This document shows positions 36,785 to 46,900 of a DNA stretch of 64,000 bases, one piece after another. The DNA comes from Chamaea fasciata (lineage: Eukaryota; Chordata; Aves; Passeriformes; Sylviidae): positions 31,594,521 through 31,658,520 of the forward strand of contig JARCOQ010000008.1 in the NCBI GenBank assembly GCA_029207755.1, given 5' to 3'. Both the position numbers and the translations under genes were made by a program. Position 1 is the stretch's first letter. Each line of letters begins with the position of its first letter. The notes under the pieces were generated by a model. The model was given only the letters and a program-made list of their open reading frames with translations, made no database searches and was not told where the DNA came from.

Positions 36785-36905
36785 TCAAGCCTTACTGACA
36801 GTCCCTTTTACCTTGGCATCTTCAGCAAATCCCACCAGCACGCTCATCTCTGTGTCAAGGTCTTCCATCAAAGCATTAAGCACCACTGGTCCCAAAACCA
36901 GTCAT
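36785..36905 (-). pseudogene. Decayed CR1 reverse-transcriptase fragment
   Basis: The minus-strand translation reads LVLGPVVLNALMEDLD, then Val-Gly-Phe-Ala-Glu-Asp-Ala-Lys. It corresponds to SVLGPVLFNIFINDLD...SKFADDTK of LINE RT. The catalytic FADD is FAED, with the first aspartate lost. A stop codon lies two codons upstream of LVLGP (in the place of the usual Gln-Gly) and another follows shortly after the motif. It is a second copy of the same RT region as at 35085 and thus a separate insertion. Confidence 0.5.
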
Positions 36906-39532
36906 TGGGAAGCTGCAGCACCACCCTGATGTTACCAATTGCTGTGTCCCCATAACCAGCAGCCTTGGCTCCACCACAAGCCTCCCACGTTTCACAAACA
37001 TTGGGGGTTTTCAGCCAGGTGAGTTTCCAATGGCTTGGCTCACCGATTTAGGGCTTTCAACTGCAGTAGTTTCCAGTGGCTTCTCAGCTCGTGGATGTGC
37101 TTTACTGTACACCTATAATGTTATCTGTGCTGCTTCAATATTATTTACAATTACTTTGCTTATGTCTTCCAGTAATGGTGAACTAAGCCCAGACAGGAAT
37201 TAAACTTGTTTTCCATTAACAAATCAAATCAACGTTTTCTTCCCTGAAAGTACTGAATTCTGTTATTTTAACTGCCCAACACTTATCTGGCTTTTGCTAA
37301 TTTATCTGAAAGTAAGGAACATTTTATGAATTTATATCAAAGAAAATCTATTCAGCCATTTTTTACATACTTTCACTGAGCTCATTCTTTACAATCAACT
37401 AAATTCTGGGTAAGATAAACACACATATGGTTCATGAGCCTAAATCTTCCTACAAAACTACACTGAAATGGTTTCAGACTGCAGCTATACTAGAACACTA
37501 CAGACAAGCTTTGTCCTTTCTTGGCTCCTAGCAAGTAGCAAAAAAACTAGGACTTGTTTCATAAAAAACTTTGACTTTAAGCTTCACAAATAAAGAGCAA
37601 CAGATAAATTTACTGGCATCTGGATTTGCAGAGGTGTGAATCTACACCAGAGGCTCAAACAGCAAACACCTGGCCCCACCAAATGGCCATGTCCTTCCCT
37701 GAATTAGTCTATATTCCAGAGTAAAATTATCATTATATAACAGGTTACAGCACAAAAACTACTGAGAAAAAGCATATAAATGGAAGGTTTCACTTTCAGA
37801 ACTAAAGCAAAAGTTAGAGTTTTCAGTAACTCTAATGTTCAATTCTGTTATCTTTTTATGTGACCCACAACGAAAAAACAGACACCTTATCTCTTCAGCA
37901 GCCGGATAATCTTACTTGGTTCTATGAGATTTTTTTTTTCCAAGCTGGAAGCATCAAGTTTATATATAATAAGGTTCCTTTGTTATCTTCTGTATCATAG
38001 GCCTCTACAAGATACCACAAAGAACTGGATTTTTCCCATTGCCTCTTAAACATATCAGTATTAGTGACAGAAATTTGGCTTAGCTACCAGAAATCACATT
38101 CCTCTGTCACTGCATTTTTAAATGACACCCAGCCTCCACAATCTGCAGTCACAGAATTCTAAGCACACTTGAGCTAAAAATTATTTGCATAGTTGCATTT
38201 AAATTGGGTATTTTGTCCCACTTCTAATGCAGTATCAAAAGACAAGGAACTTCACCCAAACAAGCCCTTGAATATCATAATAACAATCTCTGTCCTACTC
38301 ACTTTGCACTGCAATAACTCTTACCTCAAGCAGGTCCACACTAAGAAGTTTTTCCCAAGCAATTAGAGAAGAAATCTTACAAGAAACTCTGGACTGCCTA
38401 TACTGCATTTGGTAGAATATTTTGCTTGAGCACAAATGAAAAAGAAATGTAGAATAACTTTGGGAAAGTCACTGAAAGTCAAAAAAATCTGAATCTGGTC
38501 TAGGACCAAGAATTTTTGCAACTACCAGTTTTGATAAAACAGGATAACAAAACATGAAAACCAATCTGGAATGTTTGTTCTGTACCTTAGAAGATCACAC
38601 GTGCTCACCCAAGCAGGTCAAACCCAGGCAGCAGGAAGTATCTATAGATTTCCCAGGGATTTTCTGCTTCAGGGACAGTGAGGACAGGAGTTGAAGACTT
38701 TGCACCAAATTATCCACCACGTTAGCTAAGCTGCCCACCAGGAGAAACTGCTCTGGGTGAACAGTCCTGGCAGGAAATGGCAAAGCACCCTCAGAGAACA
38801 AGGTTGTATTCATGGTTTGCCAGGTGATCCTCAGTAGCAAATTAAACTGGCAATATTCTGATGGGCACTCCCAGACTGGGTACAGGGGGAGAGCCTAGCT
38901 AATTAAGCACTGTGCTAACACCTGGATACCACAAATGGTGTGCAGTCAGAAGGTAACGGATCTTTATTGATGCCCAAAGAGGATGGAAGATACACATTTG
39001 TTGTCATGGAGGAAGTACACACATATTCTTTGCAGAGCAAAAGTACTTTAAATCATTTGTTAGCCGGTCATTTGACAAATTAATTAATTTATCAAGACAT
39101 AGTCCAGTCTCCTAAACTTTAAGTCATATTTTTTTCTGCCACAAATCATGGATCAAAGATTTAACAATGAGAGAACTCCTAGAGCCAGACCACTGAATTT
39201 TCAGCCATGGATATTGTTTTTATCATTTGACTGTGCATGGATTTGAGCTGCAATTTACAGGCATCAGATCCTTTTTAACTGCTTAAATCAAAGCCTGGGC
39301 TCTGCAACGAAAATTATTCTGAGTACAGTGATTAAATTCAGCATGTTTGGTGTGGCAATCTTAGACACTGTTTAGACCTTAATCTGCAATATTTATTCAC
39401 AATATAGCATAAAAGAGCAATGTTCGTTTTTCATTTAGAATATTTTGAAGCAAGTTAACCAGGGCATCCCTCTAAATTACCAGGTGGAAATTACTTAAAA
39501 ATTTGAAGAGTTCTTAATTAAGTCAAAAAAAA
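36906..39532. other. Noncoding, mostly unique sequence
   Basis: No gene recognised. The first part (36906-37030) may be more of the decayed CR1 copy. A donor-like AGGTGAGTTT at 37017-37026 has no good acceptor tract. Confidence 0.55.
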
Positions 39533-39842
39533 TTATAGAATTTAAGAATGCTCTGGATGGGAGGGGATCATAAACATCATCCAGTTCTAATCCCCTGCCA
39601 TGACAAGGGACGTCTTCCACTGTCCCAGGTTGCTCCAAATCCCACCCAACCTGGCCTTGGACACTGCCAGGGATGGGGCAGCCACAGCTTCTCTGGGTAC
39701 CCTGTGCCAGGGCCTCACCTCCATCAGAGTGAAGAATTGGTTCCTTGTATCCAATCTAAACCTATTTCCTTTCAGTTTTAAGTCATTCCTCCTTGTCCTA
39801 TCACTCCATGCCCTTGTAAAAAGTCCCTCTCCAGATTTCAAT
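39533..39842 (-). mobile_element. CR1 LINE, 5'-truncated 3' end
   Basis: Minus-strand CR1 whose + strand begins TTATAGAATTTAAGAATG and carries the typical 'ccactgtcccaggttgctcc' and 'aaaaagtccctctccag' body. Octamer terminus present but mutated. The same subfamily as the copy at 35260, judging by the shared PWHRVPREAVAAP tail. Confidence 0.92.
39587..39841 (-). pseudogene. C-terminal remnant of CR1 ORF2 protein
   Basis: An open frame of 84 codons carries the ORF2 tail: GNRFRLDTRNQFFT, then VRPWHRVPREAVAAPSLAVSK. The tail normally ends shortly after a Trp-Ser-Asn-Leu motif, also present here. RT and endonuclease domains are absent because the insertion is 5'-truncated. The intact frame shows the copy is not very old. 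Confidence 0.85.
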
Positions 39843-41308
39843 TACACAATACTAAAAAAAAAAACAACTCAACTTATTTTTACACCAAGTTTTTCAATGA
39901 AATTCCAGAACTATTATTTGGTAAGAAAACATTGCATTAAGGTGCTAGTTACAATGTGGTATAATGAATGAAAACAATTTTAGCAGCTCTGTTTTCAAAA
40001 TTTCCTTAATTTTGTCAACAGAAAAGAAGAAAAAAGAAAAATCCCCACACTTTCATTAGAAGAAACTATTTCCTTTTTTCCCAACCTACATGAAAGCAAA
40101 CACATTCCTTGTTGCCACAGTTACCAGATGACTAAATAGTCTTTAAAAACTTACTCCACAAAAATAAAGTACCATCCTTTCCCCCTTGAACCTCTTCTTT
40201 GATGTGTGTTCAAAGGTGGGTGAGCAGGTGCTAAGACTGTCAAATGCTCTTCCCTGCTCCTTCTTTATCCAGAGCATTGAACTACAGACACTTTTATAAT
40301 ACAGAAAATGTTGTCCTGCACAGGTAGAAAGAAATGCTCCAGCTAGCAGAGGAAACTCTTATCCTTCAAAGCATTATTTCCTAAACTGACACATGTAAAT
40401 CACCTCACAGAATCAAGAGGAACGCCCAAACACATGAAAAAGAACTGGGCAGCAAAAGCAAAGGAGCACAGCTGCCTGTTAAATTAAATTGTTTGTAAAT
40501 TAAAGATTTACAGACTTTCATGAAAGGGCCAACACTACCTGCACAAAAGCTAACTAAGGCAGTTTTTGACCTGCTGAGACTCAAGCAGAGCCTGTTGCTC
40601 CTCTCAAAAAAAAAAAATTGAGCGTATTAATTCCATTGTTGGTGCCTCCCCTGAAGCTGTCAGCCAGGGTGGAGCTGCTTTTCTTTTTGTAGAAAATGTT
40701 GGAATTTCTAATGAAAAACGAATTCCCACGTGATTTCTGTTCTTTTTTTCCCAAGCATTAACACAGTGTTCACACTCAGTGGTAGGGAGAACAGGAGCCG
40801 TGCAGCCTGAAATTTGAAGGTGTTTGTCCAGGAAACATTCACCTGCTCTGATGTGCTGCCCAAGGACCAGGTAGCCATAAACCACACAGATTTTCCATAT
40901 TTAAAAACTAGTGAAACAGAGGGAATCCAAGGCAAGACATGAAATTCAGTGAGTCTAATTCTCATCTGGCTAAACCACGGAAATCTTCACTGAGTTCACA
41001 GACCTCAACTTACACCAAGAAGAGTAGAAGTACTTTAGGACTTTTTAGTAATTTCTTTAGCTCTTTTTTCTACTGCTTGCTGACTGTTAATCCCTTCACC
41101 CATAGGCAGGGAAGATCATAGTGATACGCAAAAATCTTCATGATTTTTGATACCAATCTAGGTGAGATTAAATTTGATGTAAAAAACCTATACGCAACCA
41201 GGGAGTAATCCCAGAACCTAAGAAGGTTTTGTTTATCCAGCTCTTAATTATTTTGCATGAGCATATCAGGACAATGGTAGTGCATTAACTTGTTAGAAAA
41301 ATGCACAG
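39843..41308. other. Noncoding sequence, nothing recognised
   Basis: Unique sequence. A block at 40620-40960 is more complex and holds a CACGTG E-box near 40728, with a 93-codon minus-strand frame that shows no recognisable domain. Confidence 0.55.
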
Positions 41309-41348
41309 TTGCCACAATTTTAAAATAATTGCCACAATTTTAAAATAA
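41309..41348. repeat. Perfect 20-bp tandem duplication
   Basis: TTGCCACAATTTTAAAATAA occurs at 41309-41328 and again, without change, at 41329-41348. Perfect identity points to a recent duplication and makes it a likely length polymorphism. Confidence 0.95.
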
Positions 41349-41511
41349 TAATGAATATTTAAAATTTTGTACAGAGTTTAATGTTAAATTTTGCACACAA
41401 GATGTCTGATCCATCTGGAAAACAAAGTTCTAACTAGATCAAATTGTATTTTATTTGACTTCATTACCTACTCGTGCAGCTTTCCTTTTGTATGAAAATT
41501 TGTTCACCTAA

Positions 41512-41584
41512 AGGAGGACAGAATTTTCTCCATAATATATCTCTATAGTCTATAAACCATCCTGCATGCAGTAATTTCAGCTGC
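41512..41584 (+). repeat. 73-bp dispersed repeat, copy A
   Basis: Begins AGGAGGACAGAATTTTCTCC and ends TTTCAGCTGC. It matches 42994-43067 in the same orientation with about five substitutions and one indel. No family is recognised. It is directly followed by the long G/T tract. Confidence 0.9.
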
Positions 41585-41585
41585 A

Positions 41586-41718
41586 TGGGTTTTGGGGGTT
41601 TTTTTTGTGTGTGTAGGATTTTTTGGGGGTTTTTTGTTTGTTTGTTTTGTTTTTTGTTTGTTTCTTGGGGGGGTTGTGTTTTTTGTCTGTTTTTTGTTTG
41701 TTTTTGTTGTTTTTTTTT
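41586..41718 (+). repeat. Long G/T-rich tract with G runs
   Basis: About 130 bases of almost only T and G. G runs of 3, 5, 5 and 7 bases (GGG near 41587, GGGGG near 41593 and 41625, GGGGGGG near 41668) are separated by T-rich spacers. It is the largest tract of this type here. Four G runs could in principle form a long-loop G-quadruplex; T-rich runs with TTTG repeats suggest slippage-driven growth. Confidence 0.8.
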
Positions 41719-42993
41719 AAATAAGAAGGGAAATACAGATTCTTTTCAGGAAAGTGCAAGAAATATGTCAAGTTTGTCTTCTGGATATTTCAATTACAGA
41801 ACAGCTCTTTAACCTATGAGCAGAAGTCACTGGAGAACCTGGGGAAAAAATCTCTGCAAGGTGATGTCTAAAAACTTACAGTGCACTGTTGATTTAGTGA
41901 TAGCAGAGACTTTCACAGAGCTCTTTGGTGGCAGGAGGTGAGTTCCTCTCTTTAGCTCAACAACATTTCCAGGAAATCCACATTTTACTCTTGTTTTGTG
42001 CTGAGGCTTTATGTTTCTGCATAAGAAAGCTGAAAAACTCAAGAGCTTTCAGGTATTATCTATGGACTGAATCACACCCATTTAATAGGCAAGCGTTTCT
42101 TTCCAATATTTTGTAAATGTTTTATTTGAATTCAGGAGGTTTTTCAAATACATGAATCACCAAAATGAATCACAAGAGGATACTAAATGTGGGGTTTTTT
42201 ACAAAATTGTTTAAATAAAATATTCACACAGTTTCAAGGCTTTTCCTCACATTTCATGAGCAAAGCAACGCACCGAAGAGAAACTTTTACCATTTGGACA
42301 AATAAGTATTTTCCAATTACAAAGTCTTGTTACAAATACTATATCTGATTTTCAGCAGCACCAAATGCCACAGATTTTAATGGGACGTTCGGTGAAAAGC
42401 TGGTCAAATTAGGTTATCAGCTTTCAGTGATTTTCTGAAACGGTTTTTCTATGGCCACACAAAACCATCCAAGTTTTGCAGGATTCTGTCCTGTGGCCTT
42501 GGCCGTATCACCTGCCATAAAACCATGATCTGACAGAAAAGGCAGAACAGCCACAGCCTCCTTTTGAACACCAGACAGATGTAAGTGTGACCAGCAGGCT
42601 CAGACAGTGCCTCCAGACCTGCAGTGCAGATTGCCAAAGACAGATCTGTGCATTTCCTTCCCCACAGAGCAAACAAGATACTCACCTCAAAATGACGTTA
42701 TATAGTCCAAAGCAGCTGAACTTGTATTTGGGCACCCCTGGAAGCCCTCATCCTTGATGGGACTTTAAAAAGCACAACAGTACTTTAAATGTATCCCACT
42801 GATTTTCAATACAGTGTAAATCACATCTGTGTTTTTTGGAGCTCCAGACAAATCAGTGTTTTGACAACATTCTCTCTGTGCTATTAAAAAGCCAGTTTAA
42901 AAAAACCCAGAGAGTTAATGCATCCTTGGAAACTAGAATTAGAGAATTTTACACTTTTTTAGCAATAAACATTTACACTCAACTGACTCTCCG
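41719..42993. other. Noncoding sequence between the 73-bp copies
   Basis: Unique AT-rich sequence. On the minus strand a GAGGTGAGTAT donor-like motif lies near 42676-42687, with an unrecognised frame at 42449-42685. Confidence 0.55.
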
Positions 42994-43067
42994 AGGAGGA
43001 CAGAATTTTCTCCACAATATATCTTTTATAGTCTATAAACTATCCTGCATGCAATAATTTCAGATGC
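42994..43067 (+). repeat. 73-bp dispersed repeat, copy B
   Basis: Second copy of the sequence at 41512-41584, same strand, ending TTTCAGATGC. The differences lie mainly at the centre (one extra T) and near the end. There are no obvious target-site duplications around either copy. Confidence 0.9.
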
Positions 43068-46000
43068 TTTTTTCACATTTTTTTCACAGCTATTTTGGGG
43101 CAAGAACACAACTCTCCCTTAGCCTGTCCAGCCAGGAGGCAAAGTTTGGGGTAACTGAGCCCCGTTCTGAGTGCAGACAGGTTTTCTGGATGGATCAAAG
43201 CAGGACAGTGTCAAGTGGTGATCATGGCCTGGGGATTTGAAGGCAAAATCGTTTGCAAAATTGAAATAAATGTCTCAGTCCTATCCCAGTGTCTAGAGAA
43301 GTGGAGACAGCCAGTGCTGGCCCATTTAAGCAGTAGTTATCTGCACTTCCACTCTGCAAAGCCTCTCCCAAGCAGTGTGTCTTTCATCTCCTCCTGTTCC
43401 TGAGATTACTGTCTGCTGACAGGAGTGTTTTGGAGTGATCTTAAAGTGCTTTTAACGGGTAACATGCGGAAATAAATAATTCAGGCTTTTCTGAGTGTTT
43501 CTTTAGTGTCTCAGCTTACATATAGAGAGTGCTTTTATGGAGTGCTCACCTGTACAATGGGTTGTGCTCTCCGCTAAGTGTTTTGCCCAAATGAGTTTCG
43601 AATGCTCTTCTGACACAAAGATAGTAGACTTTTATATCCCTACTGTGATCACACCCCTGCAAGGTAAGGGATCTAAACTGCTGGACACAATTACTGTCAT
43701 GGTTTCTAGCAAAAGTACACATGCTTTACCATTTAACATGCAACATTATGTGCGTTTTTAATAAACTGTGTCTAACACGAATAGTATATGGGAATAAAAA
43801 AAGAACGGAGAATTATTGATTCTTTGATTTGAGGCAAGATTTAATAGTACCAAAAGAGGAAGTAACATAATAAACATTAAAGACCTGAAATGACAGCTGC
43901 AAGCATATCCCACAGCACCGACAGGTAATGCCAACACGTGTTAAATTAGTCATATCTGCAGAGAATTATTTATAATAGAATTATGTATGATACGATATGA
44001 TTTGAGTGGCGACAGTACTTTCTGATTATCCCTCCCTCCTAACACATGAACCACATCAAAAGAAATACACATTTTCTCCTGAAAATGCTGGATATTATGC
44101 TGCCAAGTTTTCTTTTAAAACACTCATTTTTTAACACTTGCATGCACACTCAGGATCAGGCGGTAAAAGCAAGTTACAGTTAACACATTCTGTGATGTTT
44201 TTCTGACATTTTCTGTAAAAAATACCCATGACTAAAGATTTCAGTAGCTACTGATATGGTTTATAATCCCTTAAAGTTTCACAGGATAGCAGTCCTAAAA
44301 AAAGTGTTTTAAACCTCTTTTCTTTCTTCCTCTCTTTCTTTCTAGCACAGCCCAGGAGCCCAGCCTTTAGGAGAGATGTCTGGCTGGTGGCATCAAAATT
44401 AAAGCTTTCATGGTGTATTAACGTGTCTTGGAGGGCACAGACTACTGTACAACTGAGATAAAATTAAACATCTTGGTGCAGGGATGTTCAACAGCTTCAC
44501 TTTAGGGACATACAGCACAGATACTATTTTTCTCTCTGGGTTAACAGCCTGCTCTTGTAGCAAACTCCTTTGCTGTGGTGCCTCACCAGCACATCCACTC
44601 CTACCCCACACAAGAGGCGAGGGTGGATGTTGGGGGGCGAATCCTGTGGGCTAAAACAGATTTTTAAATTCAGCTGACTGGTGTAAGGTCAGAGGAACAG
44701 GGCCAGGGTCTGTTGGTGCACACCAAACTCAGCATTTACACTCCTCCTGTGTGCAGCCTGACCCAACTCACCAGACCTTGCACAAAAGTAATTAAACCCA
44801 TTTTAAAACCTGCTGGCCACAGGAGAGGGGACTGGATGACCCTCCAAGCATCACATTCATGACACTGTAGAATAATGTGAATATATGGTTTTGAAAAAGT
44901 GGAGACAGATAAAATAGTTAAGACTGTAGAAAATTTAGGTTGGGTGGTTTTACTCATCCCTTCCCAGGATATAAAAATAGTTGGCACAGATCAAAAAGGC
45001 AGCAAATCATCCTCCCAGCACCAACACTGCTGATTTGTCCCAGCAAGGAACAGAAATGTCTGCATGGAAAAGACCTTGCGACACAGGGAGACTAGCCAGC
45101 CTGCTGGGGACACCTGACAGCTTTCCTCAAAAGGTTTCATCTGATTTTAATTGAACATACTGAAGTTTTCTTCCTCTCTGCCTTGTAAGCAGCAGTTGTT
45201 TATAAACTGCACCTTTTCTTTTCTCAGTGCAGTGCTGCTCCTGTCAACCCAAGACACATTCTCCTATTCAGCCTTCCTAAATTTCACTGATAGATGTGCC
45301 AAGTGTAACCTGCTGATAAGATTAGTGGTTAATGTCTATTTCTTGAAAACAACCTTTTACTGAGCTCATGAGCTTCCAAATCCACCTGGGTTTACAATTT
45401 ACATATTCAAAAATCCTATTTGACTAAATGTTAGAATGTAGAGATTTCTTTTTCCTTTTCCAGTAGATTCTGGCATAATATCAGAGCAAAGTAACATTAA
45501 AAATAGGAGACTAAATTGTATGGTATTGTTCACCCATTGCAGGATGAAAGCTTATTTGCCCATGGTAAGGGAGCCTGCACTTTTTGCTTTCACCAGAAGC
45601 AGCTGAAACCAGTAGCTAACTTGTAGGCAGGATGATTTATAATATATTGTAGTGCCAGCCTGTCAGCTGACCGCTGTAGAAATAGTTTATCTACACCTGA
45701 GGTTTGGCAACCTCTTCTCCCACTTTGTCTCACCTCAAAATGCCCAGAGATCACATTTTTCATGCTCTCCTGCTTTTGCTGCTGCTGACAGGAACAAAAG
45801 CTGCAGTGCCAGCCAGTTTTCATACATTTAGGTTTCAGAAGACATTGTGCTAATTCCTAAAGAAGGTACGTACAAATGCAGGGAGTAAAAATCTCGTAGG
45901 TTGGTAATCCTAGTTAGTAATCCTGAAACAAGTCTCTGGTGGCACACAGTTATTTAAGGATTGCCCACACGTTTTATTGTCTGTTTTAACTTGTCTTTGG

Positions 46001-46900
46001 GCTTCAGCTTTGGTAGCACTCAGAAGGTGAGGAAATGGCTCCACTGGGGCAAACTGAGAGCCCAGAGAGACAGACCTGTTTGAGGAGAACACGGGGCTCA
46101 GCAGGGACAAAGCCCGCGCTGCAGGAAATGGTCCTCAAGTCTCTGGGTGGCAACAGAATGTGTTTCCCTACAAGCTCTCAGAGGATGGCAAAAGTTCTAA
46201 GAAAACCCTTTTTCCCTAATAAACCCCCTCTGTAGCTGTAGGTAGTCCCTCACTCCAAGCATAATTTTGATTCCTCACTCAAGTACCTGCAGAAGCCCAG
46301 ATTTCCCTCCTGAAGCAATACCCCCAAAGGAAAGCACTAAAAACACCCTCAGTAATTTGTACATCCATTTCTTGACATTTTTCAGTAATTCCATGCATTA
46401 CTGTTTCTCCGTTTTGCTGGCAAGAGCAATAGGGATCTGACTACAATATCATGGTTGATCACAGCCGAAAAAAAAAGACTATCGGGGCACTTCTAATTAT
46501 ATTGTTCTGAAATTGGTTTTATGCTATGATATGTTCTTTGCATTTCAAAGCAAATCCATATTTTAAAATTAAGCACATGCTTTAAGGCTTTCACCAAGGG
46601 CATTTCTCTAAGCCCTTTACAGGCAGTTGCAGCTTTGACTGCAGATAAACATTTTTAACCAAGAGGATGAGTTACATTACTTACTGAGCTCAGTGGTGCT
46701 CTTTATCTGGCTCCCATTTTTGTGTTGGATCAAATCCTGAATGCCACAAGACAAAAGGAAGATAATCAGATTTTTGTTTTGCATTACTTGGCCTACATGG
46801 TAATGCCATGGAAATGCATTTAGGAAAATCTTTTTGTTTAGATGTATTACAAATCTGCAAATAAATTAGTGCTTACCTACAAGCTTCATAAATCACTTTC
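43068..46900. other. Noncoding, mostly unique sequence
   Basis: No gene recognised. A strong acceptor-like pyrimidine tract (44314-44343) ends in TCTAG at 44345, followed by a frame open for about 37 codons with no donor afterwards. The GC-richer stretch at 44560-44760 has no recognisable content. Confidence 0.55.

Noticed and set aside
41512..43067. A 1.5-kb LTR-type element bounded by the 73-bp copies
   Set aside because: No target-site duplications, no TG...CA ends and no internal coding sequence were seen. Kept only as an open possibility in the findings.
44311..44460. Exon after a strong pyrimidine tract and TCTAG
   Set aside because: The following 37-codon frame has no donor before its stop and no recognisable peptide. 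Such tracts arise by chance.
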